Part shown: piece by piece, positions 1 to 10,186 of the stretch
How positions within the stretch are numbered: the stretch's first letter is position 1
How the letters are laid out: each line of letters starts with the position of its first letter
From: Silanimonas sp.
GTDB taxonomy: Bacteria > Pseudomonadota > Gammaproteobacteria > Xanthomonadales > Xanthomonadaceae
Length of the DNA stretch: 64,000 nt
Reading direction: 5' to 3'
Assembly (NCBI GenBank): GCA_018334015.1
Contig: JAGXTI010000007.1
Coordinates: 1-64,000, forward strand
The notes under the pieces: generated by a model
What the model saw: only the letters and a program-made list of their open reading frames with translations
The model's database searches: none
Told to the model about the DNA's origin: nothing
Position numbers and translations under genes: made by a program

Positions 1-61
1 ACAAGCGCGCCTCAGCGGCCTCGGTATCGCGTTCTGTGGGCATCGTCATGGACTCGAGCAT
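1..61 (-). CDS. possible 5' end of a gene running off the left edge
   Basis: An open frame on the minus strand starts at an ATG at 61 and runs off the window after 20 codons (MLESMTMPTERDTEAAEARL). A G-rich Shine-Dalgarno-like stretch (GTGGGGT) lies about six bases upstream. In-frame ATGs at 49 and 43 are alternative starts. The acidic, Glu/Thr-rich start looks like a normal soluble N-terminus, but there is too little to name a family. It would be co-directional with the chemosensory operon upstream of it. It may simply be chance open frame. Confidence 0.3.
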   Translation of the reverse strand, partial: MLESMTMPTERDTEAAEARL

Positions 62-297
62 GCCAGACCCCACGCCCATTCAGCAGGCCGAGAAAAACTC
101 TCAGGCTCTCAGGCTCCGCGTCCCGCTCCGCATTCGCCGCCGCTCGCCCTCCTTGGCTCGCTTCGCTGTCCGCGAGGACGCGCTGGCGCGGCGCTCGCTG
201 ACGGGCATTGGCCGCAAGCGAAGCACCCCGCAAGGTAGGCTGGGGGCTCGCGGCGGATTTCGAGGGCCAGCCCGGTGATCAGACGCCAGGCCCGCAG

Positions 298-353
298 GGT
301 GCGCCCCGGACGGGCGCACCGACCGAGGGCACAGGGAGGTGCCCTTCGGTCGG
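298..353. repeat. two adjacent perfect or near-perfect hairpins
   Basis: The first hairpin has a 9-bp perfect stem, GGTGCGCCC (298-306) with GGGCGCACC (312-320), around a 5-base loop. The second begins on the last two bases of the first: CCGACCGAGGGCAC (319-332) pairs with GTGCCCTTCGGTCGG (339-353) with one bulged T. Neither is followed by a T run, so they are not clear intrinsic terminators. They could be a structured 3' end of the chemosensory transcript. Confidence 0.6.
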
Positions 354-400
354 CCCGTCGGGTTGCTTGCCACACGAGTACCGGCCCGAGTCCGCCGCCG

Positions 401-535
401 GCCCCCGGCCTGACGCGGCGGGGGTGCTGCTCCAGGCTCACGGCCTGTCGCGGCGTGGGTGCAGTTCCGGGCTCACGGCCTGTCGCGGCGGGGTGCTGCT
501 CCGGGCTCCCAACCGGGTGCTGCTCCGAGCACCCC
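401..535. repeat. 35-bp imperfect tandem repeat, about 3.5 copies
   Basis: Two full units lie at 421-455 and 456-490; each ends with the same 21 bases, from GGCTCACGG to TCGCGGCG. A partial unit at 401-420 precedes them, and shortened units beginning GGGTGCTGCTCCG start at 491 and 515. There are no spacers between units, so this is not a CRISPR. It lies in non-coding DNA downstream of chpC. Confidence 0.65.
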
Positions 536-608
536 GATCCTGCGTCGTGGCAGAACATCGAGGCGCAGTTCACCAGCGGCCTCGGCCGGGTGACGGGGCC
601 TCGGGCCC

Positions 609-1082
609 TCAGGCGGCGGCCTTGGTCAGCGCCTCGTCGACCAGCAGCTCGACCGTCATCAGGTCCGGAATGACCACCACGTCCTCGCCCAGTTGCACGC
701 GGGCCTGCACGCCGAGTGGCTGCTCGCCGTCGTCCTCCAAGGCCAGCAGGCGATCGCGGCCGACGCTGACCAGCCGCGGGAAGCCCTGCGACACCACGGT
801 GAAATAGGGCAGCCGCGGATTGCCGCCCAAGGCTTTGAGCACCACCAGTTTGGCCCCGAGCCCACCCTCCTCGACCGGCCAGCCGACCAGGCCGGCGAAA
901 CTGAGCACCGGCAGGCGCCAACCGCGCCAGCGCACCTGGCCTCGCAGCCAGTCCGGCACCGCCTCCAGCGGCTCGGGCGTGGCGTAGGAGATCACTTCCG
1001 CGACGTTGGCATTGGGCAGCAGCAGGCGGCCACCGCCGACAGCGATCAGCACGCCGCGGATATCGTTGGTTTCGGCGTTCAT
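609..1082 (-). CDS. chpC: CheW-like adaptor of the Pil-Chp system (ChpC-like)
   Basis: This 157-residue protein is a single CheW-fold domain. The opening (VLIAVGGGRLLLPNANVAEVI), the WLRGQVRWRGWRLPVLSF segment and the closing strand IPDLMTVELLVDE follow the CheW pattern. CheW adaptors couple a methyl-accepting receptor to a CheA kinase in the cytoplasm. It is the last gene of the operon, 15 bases after the CheB-like gene, the place chpC occupies in Pseudomonas. A second CheW protein (pilI) lies upstream, so this is probably an accessory input adaptor. The exact symbol is inferred from position. Confidence 0.75.
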   Translation of the reverse strand: MNAETNDIRGVLIAVGGGRLLLPNANVAEVISYATPEPLEAVPDWLRGQVRWRGWRLPVLSFAGLVGWPVEEGGLGAKLVVLKALGGNPRLPYFTVVSQGFPRLVSVGRDRLLALEDDGEQPLGVQARVQLGEDVVVIPDLMTVELLVDEALTKAAA

Positions 1083-1097
1083 CGGGGCGGTGCCTCG

Positions 1098-2471
1098 TCA
1101 GGGGGAGAAACAGGCATCGAGCCGGGCGGCCAGATCGGCGGCTCCGGCCACCCGCGCACCGGCACGGCGCAGAGCCTCGGCGGTGGTCGGTTCGAAACAG
1201 TCGGCCGGGTCCTGGACGATCACCCGCAGGCCATTGGCCAAGGCGGCGGTGAGCGGGGCGATCGCCGCGGCTTCGGCGCCGCTCAGCACGAGAACGGCAC
1301 CGTCGCTGGCCGCGACCGCGGCCACCAGATCCTCCAGCCCGCCGGAAAAACGCAGGGCACCGGCCACCGTGGCCGCGTCGGCGAGCACGCGTACCGCCTG
1401 CGGCGGTGGCGTCTCGTGCGTGCTGGCCAGGCCTACCGGCAGCCGGCTGACCTTGGTCAGCTGTTCGACGAAACGATCATGCCGACCGGCATCGAGGGAT
1501 TGCCGCAGCAGCACGGCAGCCGGGAAACCGGCCGGCAAGGCGCGCAGCAGTTGCCGCACGGCATCCGGCCCACCCGCACCCGAGAGCACCAGCACCAGCC
1601 GGGCCGGGGCGGACAGCGTGTCCCCCTCGCCTTCGATCGGTGCCAGCGCGAAGCGGCCAGCGTCAGGCAGGGCCGCGAACGGCAAGCTCACGGCCATCGG
1701 CGCCGTGGCCGGCAGGGCATCGAGCGGGGCCAGCTCCAGGGTCGAAAAATCGAAACTCCGCGGCTTGGTCGGGGGGGGCGGGCCCGGGTCGGCGGATGGC
1801 TTCTCCTCCGGCTCGAACGCCAGCTCGGCCGCCAGATAGGCGAGGTCCGTGTCGCTTTCGATGGTGCTGGCAGGCGGCTCGGCGGTATCGGCATCGAGTT
1901 CGAAGGCAAGTTCGAAATCGGGATCGAGGCCGAGGTCGAACTCGGGCTCCGGATCGGTGACGACCAGCGGTGGCCGGGAGACCGATTGCTGGCGCGCCTC
2001 GAAGGCCTCGAAAGCCGCTCGGTCGGCCTCGCTCAGCTGGATCTCGTCCTGTTCGACGGCATCGAGCACCTCGAAGGCCACGGTATCCGGCACCGTGGCG
2101 ATGACTTCGTTTTCGGCCGGCGCAGCCGGCGGCAGCAGGTCGCGACCGAGCAGTTTGGCGGCAAGATGCCGCGCCCAGCGGTTGAGGTCCCAGCCACTCA
2201 GCCTGGCGGTGGTCTCGGCCTCATCGAACACCACACCCAGCGCCGGATCGGACAGCACCGCGTCGAGGCGGTCGAGTGCCGCCTCGGTGGCCGGTTCGAC
2301 CGAGAACAGCACGGCACTCACCCGCGAGGCGGCCAGGGCCTCGGCATCCACGGTGTTGGGGTCGGCCTCCAGCACCAGCTCGGCGCCAAGCTCGGTGAGC
2401 GCATGCCGCAGCAGCAGGCGGGCCTCGCCCTCGCGGGCGAGCAGGGCGATCTTGAGCGCCGGATCAGTCAC
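1098..2471 (-). CDS. CheB-like protein with a degenerate active site, in the Pil-Chp operon
   Basis: This 457-residue protein starts at a GTG that overlaps the end of chpA by 8 bases. The N-terminal ~100 residues resemble a receiver domain without the phosphorylatable Asp (VLFSVEP where a D is expected). An acidic linker follows, and residues ~285-457 align with the CheB methylesterase domain. The three catalytic positions look lost: LSGAGGP replaces GASTGGP (Ser to Gly), LLRQS replaces VQHM (His to Gln), and LSGAEAAA replaces the GMGxDG loop (no Asp). It is likely a non-enzymatic regulator of the PilJ-ChpA array. The assignment rests on alignment by eye. Confidence 0.65.
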   Translation of the reverse strand: MTDPALKIALLAREGEARLLLRHALTELGAELVLEADPNTVDAEALAASRVSAVLFSVEPATEAALDRLDAVLSDPALGVVFDEAETTARLSGWDLNRWARHLAAKLLGRDLLPPAAPAENEVIATVPDTVAFEVLDAVEQDEIQLSEADRAAFEAFEARQQSVSRPPLVVTDPEPEFDLGLDPDFELAFELDADTAEPPASTIESDTDLAYLAAELAFEPEEKPSADPGPPPPTKPRSFDFSTLELAPLDALPATAPMAVSLPFAALPDAGRFALAPIEGEGDTLSAPARLVLVLSGAGGPDAVRQLLRALPAGFPAAVLLRQSLDAGRHDRFVEQLTKVSRLPVGLASTHETPPPQAVRVLADAATVAGALRFSGGLEDLVAAVAASDGAVLVLSGAEAAAIAPLTAALANGLRVIVQDPADCFEPTTAEALRRAGARVAGAADLAARLDACFSP

Positions 2472-5400
2472 GGGCGGCGACCTCGGCCAGCAGCTCGAAG
2501 ACCTGGCGCATCAGCTCCGGCTCCTGGTAGGGCTTGCCGAGGTAACGATCGACACCGATCTCGAAGGCGCGCTGGCGGTGCTTTTCGCCGGTGCGCGAGG
2601 TGATCATGATGATCGGCACGTCACGCAGGCGCGGATCGCCGCGCATGGTCTGTGCCAACTCGTAGCCGTCCATGCGTGGCATCTCGATGTCGAGCAGCAT
2701 CAGATCGGGCACGCGCTCGGCCATCTTCTCGATCGCGTCGACGCCGTCCTTCGCGGTACCGACCTCGAAGCTGTGGCGCTCCAGCACGCGGCCGGTGACC
2801 TTGCGCATGGTGATCGAGTCGTCGACCACCATCACGAAGGGCACCTTGCGCTCGGCCAGCGGCACCGCGACCGGCGCAGTCGGACGCTCGGCCAGCGGCG
2901 TATCGGCGGCAACCGCGTTCCAGCGCCGTGCCAGCGGGGCGACGTCGAGGATCACCACGACCGAGCCGTCACCCATGATGGTGGCGCCGAAGATGCCGGT
3001 GACCGAACTCACCTGCGGGCCGACCGGCTTGACCACGATCTCGCGGCTGCCCTGCACTTGGTCGACGCAGATGGCAGCGCGCAACTCGCCCGAGCGCGCC
3101 AGCAACAGCGGCATCTGCAGGCTGCCCTCGGCGCTGGCCGGGGCCTGGCCGACCAGGCGGCCGAGGTCGTAGATGGCGTAATCCTCGCCGGCGTAACGGA
3201 ACACTGGCTTGCCGCTCGCTTCCTGGCTGGCCAGTTCCTCGCGGCCGATCCGGGCGACACCCTGCACCGAGGCGATCGGCACGGCGAAACGGGTCTCGCC
3301 GATGGTGACGAACACCGCCTGCGTGACCGCGAGGGTGAACGGCAGGCGCACGGTGAACTCGCTGCCCTTGCCGGGCGTGGAACGGATCTGCAAGGAGCCA
3401 CCGAGCTGGCGGATCTCGCTGTGGACCACGTCCATGCCGACACCGCGGCCGGCCAGCTTGCTGACCTCGTCGGCGGTGGAGAAGCCGGACTGCAGGATGA
3501 AGGCGTGCACCTGCTCGTCGCTGAGCACGGCGTCGGCGGCCACCAGGCCGCGTTCCACCGCCTTGGCGAAGATGCGGTCGCGGTCGAGGCCGCGGCCGTC
3601 GTCGCTGATCCGCAAGACCACTTCCGAACCTTCGCGGGCGACCGCGATGCGCACCGTGCCCTCGGCGTCCTTGGCCGCCCTGCGGCGCTCCTCGGGCGAC
3701 TCCAACCCGTGCGCGATGGCGTTGCGCAGCATGTGCTCGATCGGCGCGATCATGCGGTCGAGCACCGAGCGGTCCATTTCGCCGCTGGCACCATCGACCT
3801 TCAGCTGGGCCTGCTTGCCGGTGTCGGCGCAGGCCTGACGCAGCACCCGGCGCAGGCGTGGCACCAGCGACTCGAAGGGCAGCATGCGCGTGCGCATGAG
3901 GCCTTCCTGCAGGTCCGAGCTGACCCGCGACTGCTGCAGCAGCAGGGCCTCGTAGCCACGCGTCAACTCGTCGAGCGAGTCGTAGAGGTTGCCCAGGTCG
4001 TTGGTCGACTCGGCAAGCGATCGCGTGAGCTGCTGCTGGGTCGAGAAGCGGTCGAATTCGAGCGGATCGAACTGCTTGTCGGTCTCCTCCTCGCGCTGGT
4101 AGCGCGAGGCGATCTGCGCCTCGGTTTCCATCTCGAGGCGGCGCAGCTGGTCGCGGATGCGCGAAGTGGTCTGCTCGAGCTCGTTGAGGTTGCCGCGGAA
4201 GGCACCGAGCTGCTGCTCGAGACGGGCGCGGTAGATCGCCACCTCGCCGGCGTAATTGACCAGTTTGTCGAGCAGGTCGGCGCGGATGCGCACCTGTTCC
4301 TGCGCGGCACGCAAGGCACCGCCGTCGTCGTCGAGACTGTCCTCGATCGGTCGCGACAAGCCGGCCAGCACCGGCTTGCGGGCGGCCTCGAGTGGCTTGG
4401 CCGTCGCCGCCTCATCGACACTGCCCGGCTCGGGCAGCGCTTGGCCCTGCGCCAGGGCATTGACCTGGGCGATCAGGCCGCTGGGCTGGGCGATCGCCTT
4501 GCGCGCGGTGATCCGCTCGGCCATCGCCTGCAGGCGGTCGAAGCAGCGTTCCAGCACGACGATGGCCGTGCCGTCGAGCGGACGGCGGGCATCGGCCACG
4601 GTTTCCAGCAGGGACTCCATCGCGTGGCCCAGCTCGCCCATCGCCCAGACCCCGGCCATGCGCGCACCGCCCTTGAGGGTGTGCAGGTTGCGCTGCAAGG
4701 CGGTAACCCGTTCGAGATCGTCCGGGGCGCTGCGCAGACCGGCCATCAGGCCATCGCTCAGGTCGAGCAGATCGTTCGACTCCTCGAGGAAGATCTCGAG
4801 CAGGTCGGTGTCGAGGTCGGTGGTGTCGAGCGGCAGGTCCGGATCGGCCGGATCGCCGGCATCGGGCACGGTCGCCGGGTCGAGCACCACGGCCGGGCGG
4901 GCCTCGCTGGCGAGGCGCGTCGCAGCGGCCTCGGCCTCACGACGGAGGATCTCGCGGCGTTCGATCTCGGCGGCGATGCGCTCGCGTTCGGCCTGTTCCG
5001 CCTGCTCGGCGGCGAAGCGTTCCAATTCGGCCTGCTGCCGGGCGTAAGCCGCCTCGGTCTCGCCATCGTCCTCGGGCGGCGGGCTGGCCTCGACCGGGAC
5101 CGCGAGCGGTAGTTCGGGATCGCTCCCCGGTGACAGCGACGCGGCGGCATCGATGTCCGGGATCGCGTCGAGGTCGGCGTCGCCGATGTCCACCGCGACC
5201 AGTGGCGAATCTTCGGTTTGCAGAGTTTCCGGCGTCGGTAGCGCAGTGCTCAGCTCCGGCAGAGCATCACGCGCTGCCTGCAGGGCCAGCGCCAGAGCGG
5301 GAAACTGCGGCAGGCGGGCCTCGTCGCCGGCCAGCGCATCGAGGGTCCGGCGCACCGCCAGCACGGCTTGTCCGATCCGCATCGCCTCGTCGCCGCCGAC

Positions 5401-8067
5401 CGCCTGCTGGGCGGCCAAGGCGCGCTTGAGGAAACCCTCGAGCGGCGCGGTGACCCCGGTGATGGCGCTGACCTCGGTCATCGCGAAAGCGCCGTTCATG
5501 GTGTGGACGGAACGCAGCAGACGCTCATCGACACGCTGCGGACCCTGTGTGTCGATGCGGGTCAGCCACTGCTCGACGACATCAAGATGCCCTTCGACCT
5601 CGGGCCGCAGGATTTCCAGCAGCACCAGATCGAGGGCGAAAGGCGCCGCCTCGTCGACCGGATCGTAGTCGGAACGCATCGGCAAGGGCGATGCGGGGAA
5701 AATCCCGGCAGTTTCTGAGCTCGCGACCGAGGCCTCGATCTCGACGGGAAAGGGTAAGGATGTGGGAGCGACATAGCTCGTTTCTTCACCGGCGGCGATG
5801 CGATCGGCCATCGCCTTCAGGCCCTCAAGGTCGCCGTAGCGTTGCTCGCCGGCCAGGGCGGCACGCAGATCCGGCAGCACGGTGGCCGCGGCCGCCACCA
5901 TCGCCGCGACCGCCGGCGTTGCCGGTCGCGTGCCGTCGAGCACGCGGTTGAGCATGTTCTCGACGCGCCAAGCGAGCTCACCCAAGTCCTTGGCCCCCAC
6001 CAGCCGGCCACTGCCTTTCAAGGTGTGGAAGACCCGGCGGATCGGACGCAGCCGCTCGGCCTGGTCCAGCTGTTCCGCCCAAGCCGGCAGCAGACGCGCC
6101 AGATTCTCGATTTCCTCGCCAAACTCTTCGAGGAAAACCTCCTGGATCTCGGCATCGATATCGGCACTGGAAGCCGCGTCGAAGCCGGGCAGGCGCTCGC
6201 CGAGCGACGCCGGCTGTGGCGCGGCGGGCTGCTGTGGCGCGGCGGGCTGAGGAAGCGCTGCTTCCATAGCAGGCTCGGGCGTAATGGACAGCTCGGGCTC
6301 CACTTCGCGGGCGGGCCCCGCCACCGGAACCGGCGTAGCTATTGCCGCTGCGGGCGCATCCGGCAGTGGCCAGTAACCGATCGCGGCCAGGCTGTCGCGG
6401 GCGATGTCGAGGATCTTCTCCGGCTCGGGGCGGCGGTCGCGCACCGCTTCGAGGAAATACTCGAGCGCCGCCAGCGCATCGGCCAGACGGTCGAGGTGCG
6501 CACCGCTCGGCACCCGCCGCCGGCCGATCAGGGCCTCGCTGGTGTAACGCGCGGTGGCGGTGAGCAGATCGACCGCCGCCGGCACTTCAAGCATGCGCAG
6601 GGCGCCGGCCACTTCGTTCAGCAGGCCGGCCACCGGCTCCAACCGGGCGTGGTCCCAATGGGTTTCGACGAAGGCGACGAAACAGCCGCGGGCCTCGACG
6701 AAATTGGCCAAGGCTTCGCGGGCCACGCCATTGAGCACCGCGCGGACCTCGGCGGCCGGCAGCGGTGCCGGTGCCTGCGGGTCGGTCGGCGTTTCGTCAT
6801 CGCTCTCGCCAAGTCGGGCGACCTGATCGTCGAGCAGGGCCTCGACGTAGAGCAGGGCACCGGCGATGTCGAGCAGCACCGATTCGTCCGGGCGGCGCAG
6901 GCCGCCGGCGATGGCCTGCAAGGTGGCGAGCTGGTCGCGGATGACCCGCTGCGGCACACCCAGACCCAGCATGCCCAGGGTTTCCTTGACGCGCTCGAGC
7001 GTCTCGATCTGCGGCGCCAATTCGTCCAGCACGCCGGCGGGGGCGCGCATGTGCAGGTCGAGGGCTTCCTTGACGCGGAGCAGGTCGTCCTTGATGGCGT
7101 GGGTGACCGTCGCCAGCAGGGCGCGGTTGTGACCGGCCATGGCGTTGCGGGCGTGTTCCAGCTCGCGTTCGCTGGGCAGGTAAGCGCCGAGCCGGAAGGC
7201 ATTCGCCACCTCGGCGAGCCGGCCCGAGGCCTGCGGAGCGTGGGCGACGAAGAACAGCAGTTGGCGGGTCAGCTCAAGCGGCGGCTGGCTGCGGAAGGCG
7301 GCATCGCCCTCGGTGGCGAGGCGGCGGATCTCGCGCTCGGTCCGGGCCAGAGCCTGCTGGTGGCTGCGCTCGACCGGAAACACCCCGCGAGCGGCGCCAT
7401 CGAGCAGGGCCGAGGCCACCCAGAACAGGCGGCGCGCCGGCTCGGCGCTGGTGAACTCGACGAGCTGCTGGCAGACGTCGGCGAGGTCGCGGGCCGCACC
7501 CGGATCGCCGTCCTTCAGCCAACGCAGCAAGGAGCTCTGGAACAACTGGCTGGCGACCTCGGCACGACGCCGCACCTGCTCGGTGGGCAAGGGCTGCGCC
7601 GGGCCTTGCGCCTGCGGCGGCAGATCGATCGCCAGATTGGGTGAGAACAGCACCGATTCGGGCACCCCCCTCTCGCCCCGTGCAGCGCGCAATTCGTTGA
7701 GCAGGGGCAGCAGCACCAGCGGAATGTCACGGAAGCCGCTCTGCAGGCGCTCCAGGTAATCCGGCAACTGCACGATGCCGCGCATCAACACGCTCAGGGC
7801 GGCGTCCCGATCGGCAATGCCCTCGAGCTGCAGGGCCTTGGCGAGCGCGAGCATCTCCTCGGCGACCATCGCCGCGCCGTAGAGTTCGACCATGCGCAGC
7901 GCGCCATGCACCTGGCCCAGGCCATTGACGCAGGTGGCGAGCCGCTCCGGTGCCGCACCGTTCTCGACGTGGTCCTCAAGGGCCAAACGGGCCTGCTTGA
8001 GGGTCTCGTCGATCTCCGGCTTGACCCAGGTCAGCGTGGTGTAGTCGTTGTGGTCATGCAGACGCAT
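2464..8067 (-). CDS. chpA: hybrid chemosensory histidine kinase ChpA/PilL
   Basis: This 1867-residue CheA-type kinase is the hub of the Pil-Chp system that controls type IV pili and twitching. Three Hpt domains are visible with phosphoryl-acceptor His near residues 680 (HTLKGSGRLVG), 854 (HTMNGAFAM, unusual) and 1128 (HTLKGGARM), after degenerate Hpt-like N-terminal segments. Next come a CheA dimerisation and HATPase region (N box HMLRNAIAHGLE near 1444), a CheW-like domain (~1580-1725) and a C-terminal receiver with LLDIEMPRMDG near 1791. Pseudomonas ChpA is longer, with more Xpt domains; the length here fits Xanthomonad PilL. It starts 55 bases after pilJ ends and overlaps the CheB-like gene. 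Confidence 0.95.
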   Translation of the reverse strand: MRLHDHNDYTTLTWVKPEIDETLKQARLALEDHVENGAAPERLATCVNGLGQVHGALRMVELYGAAMVAEEMLALAKALQLEGIADRDAALSVLMRGIVQLPDYLERLQSGFRDIPLVLLPLLNELRAARGERGVPESVLFSPNLAIDLPPQAQGPAQPLPTEQVRRRAEVASQLFQSSLLRWLKDGDPGAARDLADVCQQLVEFTSAEPARRLFWVASALLDGAARGVFPVERSHQQALARTEREIRRLATEGDAAFRSQPPLELTRQLLFFVAHAPQASGRLAEVANAFRLGAYLPSERELEHARNAMAGHNRALLATVTHAIKDDLLRVKEALDLHMRAPAGVLDELAPQIETLERVKETLGMLGLGVPQRVIRDQLATLQAIAGGLRRPDESVLLDIAGALLYVEALLDDQVARLGESDDETPTDPQAPAPLPAAEVRAVLNGVAREALANFVEARGCFVAFVETHWDHARLEPVAGLLNEVAGALRMLEVPAAVDLLTATARYTSEALIGRRRVPSGAHLDRLADALAALEYFLEAVRDRRPEPEKILDIARDSLAAIGYWPLPDAPAAAIATPVPVAGPAREVEPELSITPEPAMEAALPQPAAPQQPAAPQPASLGERLPGFDAASSADIDAEIQEVFLEEFGEEIENLARLLPAWAEQLDQAERLRPIRRVFHTLKGSGRLVGAKDLGELAWRVENMLNRVLDGTRPATPAVAAMVAAAATVLPDLRAALAGEQRYGDLEGLKAMADRIAAGEETSYVAPTSLPFPVEIEASVASSETAGIFPASPLPMRSDYDPVDEAAPFALDLVLLEILRPEVEGHLDVVEQWLTRIDTQGPQRVDERLLRSVHTMNGAFAMTEVSAITGVTAPLEGFLKRALAAQQAVGGDEAMRIGQAVLAVRRTLDALAGDEARLPQFPALALALQAARDALPELSTALPTPETLQTEDSPLVAVDIGDADLDAIPDIDAAASLSPGSDPELPLAVPVEASPPPEDDGETEAAYARQQAELERFAAEQAEQAERERIAAEIERREILRREAEAAATRLASEARPAVVLDPATVPDAGDPADPDLPLDTTDLDTDLLEIFLEESNDLLDLSDGLMAGLRSAPDDLERVTALQRNLHTLKGGARMAGVWAMGELGHAMESLLETVADARRPLDGTAIVVLERCFDRLQAMAERITARKAIAQPSGLIAQVNALAQGQALPEPGSVDEAATAKPLEAARKPVLAGLSRPIEDSLDDDGGALRAAQEQVRIRADLLDKLVNYAGEVAIYRARLEQQLGAFRGNLNELEQTTSRIRDQLRRLEMETEAQIASRYQREEETDKQFDPLEFDRFSTQQQLTRSLAESTNDLGNLYDSLDELTRGYEALLLQQSRVSSDLQEGLMRTRMLPFESLVPRLRRVLRQACADTGKQAQLKVDGASGEMDRSVLDRMIAPIEHMLRNAIAHGLESPEERRRAAKDAEGTVRIAVAREGSEVVLRISDDGRGLDRDRIFAKAVERGLVAADAVLSDEQVHAFILQSGFSTADEVSKLAGRGVGMDVVHSEIRQLGGSLQIRSTPGKGSEFTVRLPFTLAVTQAVFVTIGETRFAVPIASVQGVARIGREELASQEASGKPVFRYAGEDYAIYDLGRLVGQAPASAEGSLQMPLLLARSGELRAAICVDQVQGSREIVVKPVGPQVSSVTGIFGATIMGDGSVVVILDVAPLARRWNAVAADTPLAERPTAPVAVPLAERKVPFVMVVDDSITMRKVTGRVLERHSFEVGTAKDGVDAIEKMAERVPDLMLLDIEMPRMDGYELAQTMRGDPRLRDVPIIMITSRTGEKHRQRAFEIGVDRYLGKPYQEPELMRQVFELLAEVAARD

Positions 8068-8122
8068 CGTGCGCTCTCGGGGGTTCGGGGTCGCGCCGCG
8101 GCGGCGGCCGCGGGAGAGCAGA

Positions 8123-10156
8123 TCAATCCGGCAGCTTGAAGTCGGCGACCGAGCGGCGCAGGTCGGCGGCGAGCTGGGCCAGGTTGCCGATCGACTCGGC
8201 GGTCTGGCTCGCGCCGTGCGAGGTCTGCGTGGTGATCTCCTGGATGACGGTCATGGTCGCGGTGATGTTGGTCGCAGCGGCCGACTGCTGGCGCGAGGCC
8301 TGGGAGATGCCGTCGATCAGGCCGGCGAGGTCGTTCGAGACCTTTTCGATCTCGACGAGTGCCAGACCAGCGTCCTCGGCGAGGCGGGCACCGGCGACCA
8401 CTTCCGCGGTGGTCTGCTCCATCGAGGACACCGCTTCGTTGGTGTCACTCTGGATGGTGGCGACCAGGGTTTCGATCCGCTTGGTGGCGTTCGAGGCGCG
8501 TTCGGCGAGTCGCTGCACTTCGTCGGCCACGACCGCGAAACCGCGGCCCGCTTCACCGGCGGAGGCCGCCTGGATGGCGGCGTTCAGCGCAAGGATGTTG
8601 GTCTGTTCCGAGATGTCGTTGATGAGCTCGATGATCGAGCCGATTTCCTGCGAGCTCTCGCCGAGGCGCTTGATGCGCTTCGAGGTTTCCTGGATCTGGT
8701 CACGGATGTTGTCCATGCCCTGGATCGTCTGACGCACCACTTCGGCGCCCTTGGCGGCGATCTGCACGGAGCGCTGCGCCACGTCGGCCGATTCGGCGGA
8801 GTTCTTCGAGACCTCGTCGATGCTCGCCGCGATTTCGTTGATCTTGGCCGAGGCCGAGGTGATCTGCTGCGCCTGGTGCTCGGCGGCGTCGGCCAGATGC
8901 ATGGCCGTGGCCTGCGTCTCCTGGGCGGCGGCGGCCACCTGCACGGCGGTCTCGTTGATCGTGCCAACGAGGGTGCGCAGCTGGTCGATGGCGAAGTTGA
9001 TCGAGTCGGCGATCGCGCCGGTGATGTCTTCCGTCACCGTCGCCTTGGCGGTCAGGTCACCCTCGGCGAGCGAGCCCATTTCGTCCAGCAGGCGCAGAAT
9101 GGCCTCCTGGTTGCGCTGGTTGAGCTCGGTGGCGCTGCGCTCGCGGCGGCGGCCCTCGGTAAAAATGGTGTAGAGCAGGCCGAACAGGCCGAGCAGCAAG
9201 CCGAGACCCGAGCCGATCGCCCACCAGTTGTTCGGGAACACCCGCGTCACGCCGACGTTGCCGAAGGCCTCGGCCAGGGCGGCGCTGTTTTCGGTCAGCA
9301 CTTCCGACTCGCCGGAGAGCACGGCGCTGGCGGCCTGCACCGCGAACAGATTGGGCGCGGCAGTCAGCAGGGCGTCCAGCTCGGCCTGGGCCTCGCCGAA
9401 CTGGGTCTCGACGATCTGCACCGCGTTGCGGGCGGCGGCAGTGCCGACCGCCTGCACGCCGAGATCGGCGTTGCCCTCGCTGAGGCCGACCAGCACCTGG
9501 TTGAACAGGGCGGCGTCGCGCGAGAGCGCATCGGACTGGTCGGAGCCGGCACGAATCTCGGCGACGCGCTGCGCCATGCGGTTGGCCAACACGATCTGGC
9601 GGTTGGCGATGTTGATCTGCGAGGCCGGGGCGCCGGCATCGGACATCGAGCGCACCACCTCGTCGAGTCGGGCGGTGATCCGCGGGATGCGACCGGTGAA
9701 GGCATCGGCGGTCTGGGCCAGCGAGAGGATCTCGTTCTGCGCAGCGAGCACCTGATCGACGTCGGTTGCCATCCGCTCCCAGGTCAGGCTGACCTCCTCC
9801 AGCGAAGCGGCGACCTGGGGCAGCATCAGGCTGCCCCGGTAGGCCGGGATGCCCTGCTCCGCGCTGCCGTCGTTGAGTGCCGCCACGGCGGTGGTGACGG
9901 CGTCGCGGGTGGCCTGCAATTCGGCGAAGGCCTCTTCACGACCGTTCACCGCTTCGCCGGCGAAGCGGCCCAGTTTCTGGGCGTCCACCTGCAGACCGAA
10001 GGCCAGGGCCGAGGCGTTGGTGATCTGGTTGGCGTACCAGGTCGCAGCCAGGAAATTCGCCGCGAACAGCAGGGCCGAAACCGCGAGCAACAAAGCCCAG
10101 GCGCGGACACCGACGCGGCTCAGCCGGTCCGGGAAGTTGACTTTCGAAGCACTCAT
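8123..10156 (-). CDS. pilJ: methyl-accepting chemotaxis protein PilJ
   Basis: This 677-residue receptor has an N-terminal membrane segment (~20-40), a periplasmic region of about 265 residues rich in helices, a second membrane segment (~307-330, [19 protein letters not shown]) and a cytoplasmic HAMP and signalling domain. The conserved signalling tip reads [20 protein letters not shown] near residue 515, followed by [18 protein letters not shown]. PilJ senses pilus retraction or surface contact and controls ChpA through CheW adaptors. It lies between pilI and chpA, the standard order. The C-terminus has no CheR-docking pentapeptide, and no methyltransferase gene (pilK) lies in the operon. Confidence 0.95.
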   Translation of the reverse strand: MSASKVNFPDRLSRVGVRAWALLLAVSALLFAANFLAATWYANQITNASALAFGLQVDAQKLGRFAGEAVNGREEAFAELQATRDAVTTAVAALNDGSAEQGIPAYRGSLMLPQVAASLEEVSLTWERMATDVDQVLAAQNEILSLAQTADAFTGRIPRITARLDEVVRSMSDAGAPASQINIANRQIVLANRMAQRVAEIRAGSDQSDALSRDAALFNQVLVGLSEGNADLGVQAVGTAAARNAVQIVETQFGEAQAELDALLTAAPNLFAVQAASAVLSGESEVLTENSAALAEAFGNVGVTRVFPNNWWAIGSGLGLLLGLFGLLYTIFTEGRRRERSATELNQRNQEAILRLLDEMGSLAEGDLTAKATVTEDITGAIADSINFAIDQLRTLVGTINETAVQVAAAAQETQATAMHLADAAEHQAQQITSASAKINEIAASIDEVSKNSAESADVAQRSVQIAAKGAEVVRQTIQGMDNIRDQIQETSKRIKRLGESSQEIGSIIELINDISEQTNILALNAAIQAASAGEAGRGFAVVADEVQRLAERASNATKRIETLVATIQSDTNEAVSSMEQTTAEVVAGARLAEDAGLALVEIEKVSNDLAGLIDGISQASRQQSAAATNITATMTVIQEITTQTSHGASQTAESIGNLAQLAADLRRSVADFKLPD

Positions 10157-10186
10157 CGCAGGGAACCTCGGATCGGAATCGGGGGG

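Larger units (their letters stand above)
62..608. other. 547-bp intergenic stretch without a convincing gene
   Basis: Open frames exist on both strands here, but they look like high-GC shadows with no recognisable domain. The stretch holds two adjacent strong hairpins (298-353) and a 35-bp tandem repeat (401-535), described separately. It separates the 3' end of chpC from the possible gene at the left edge. Confidence 0.6.

Noticed and set aside
401..535. CRISPR-like repeat
   Set aside because: Units are directly adjacent with no spacers and no cas genes are present.
693..5112. Long plus-strand open frames (636 and 1087 codons) opposite the chemosensory genes
   Set aside because: They are antisense shadows of chpC, the CheB-like gene and chpA, made of His/Arg/Gly/Asp-rich low-complexity sequence with no domain; high GC keeps them open.
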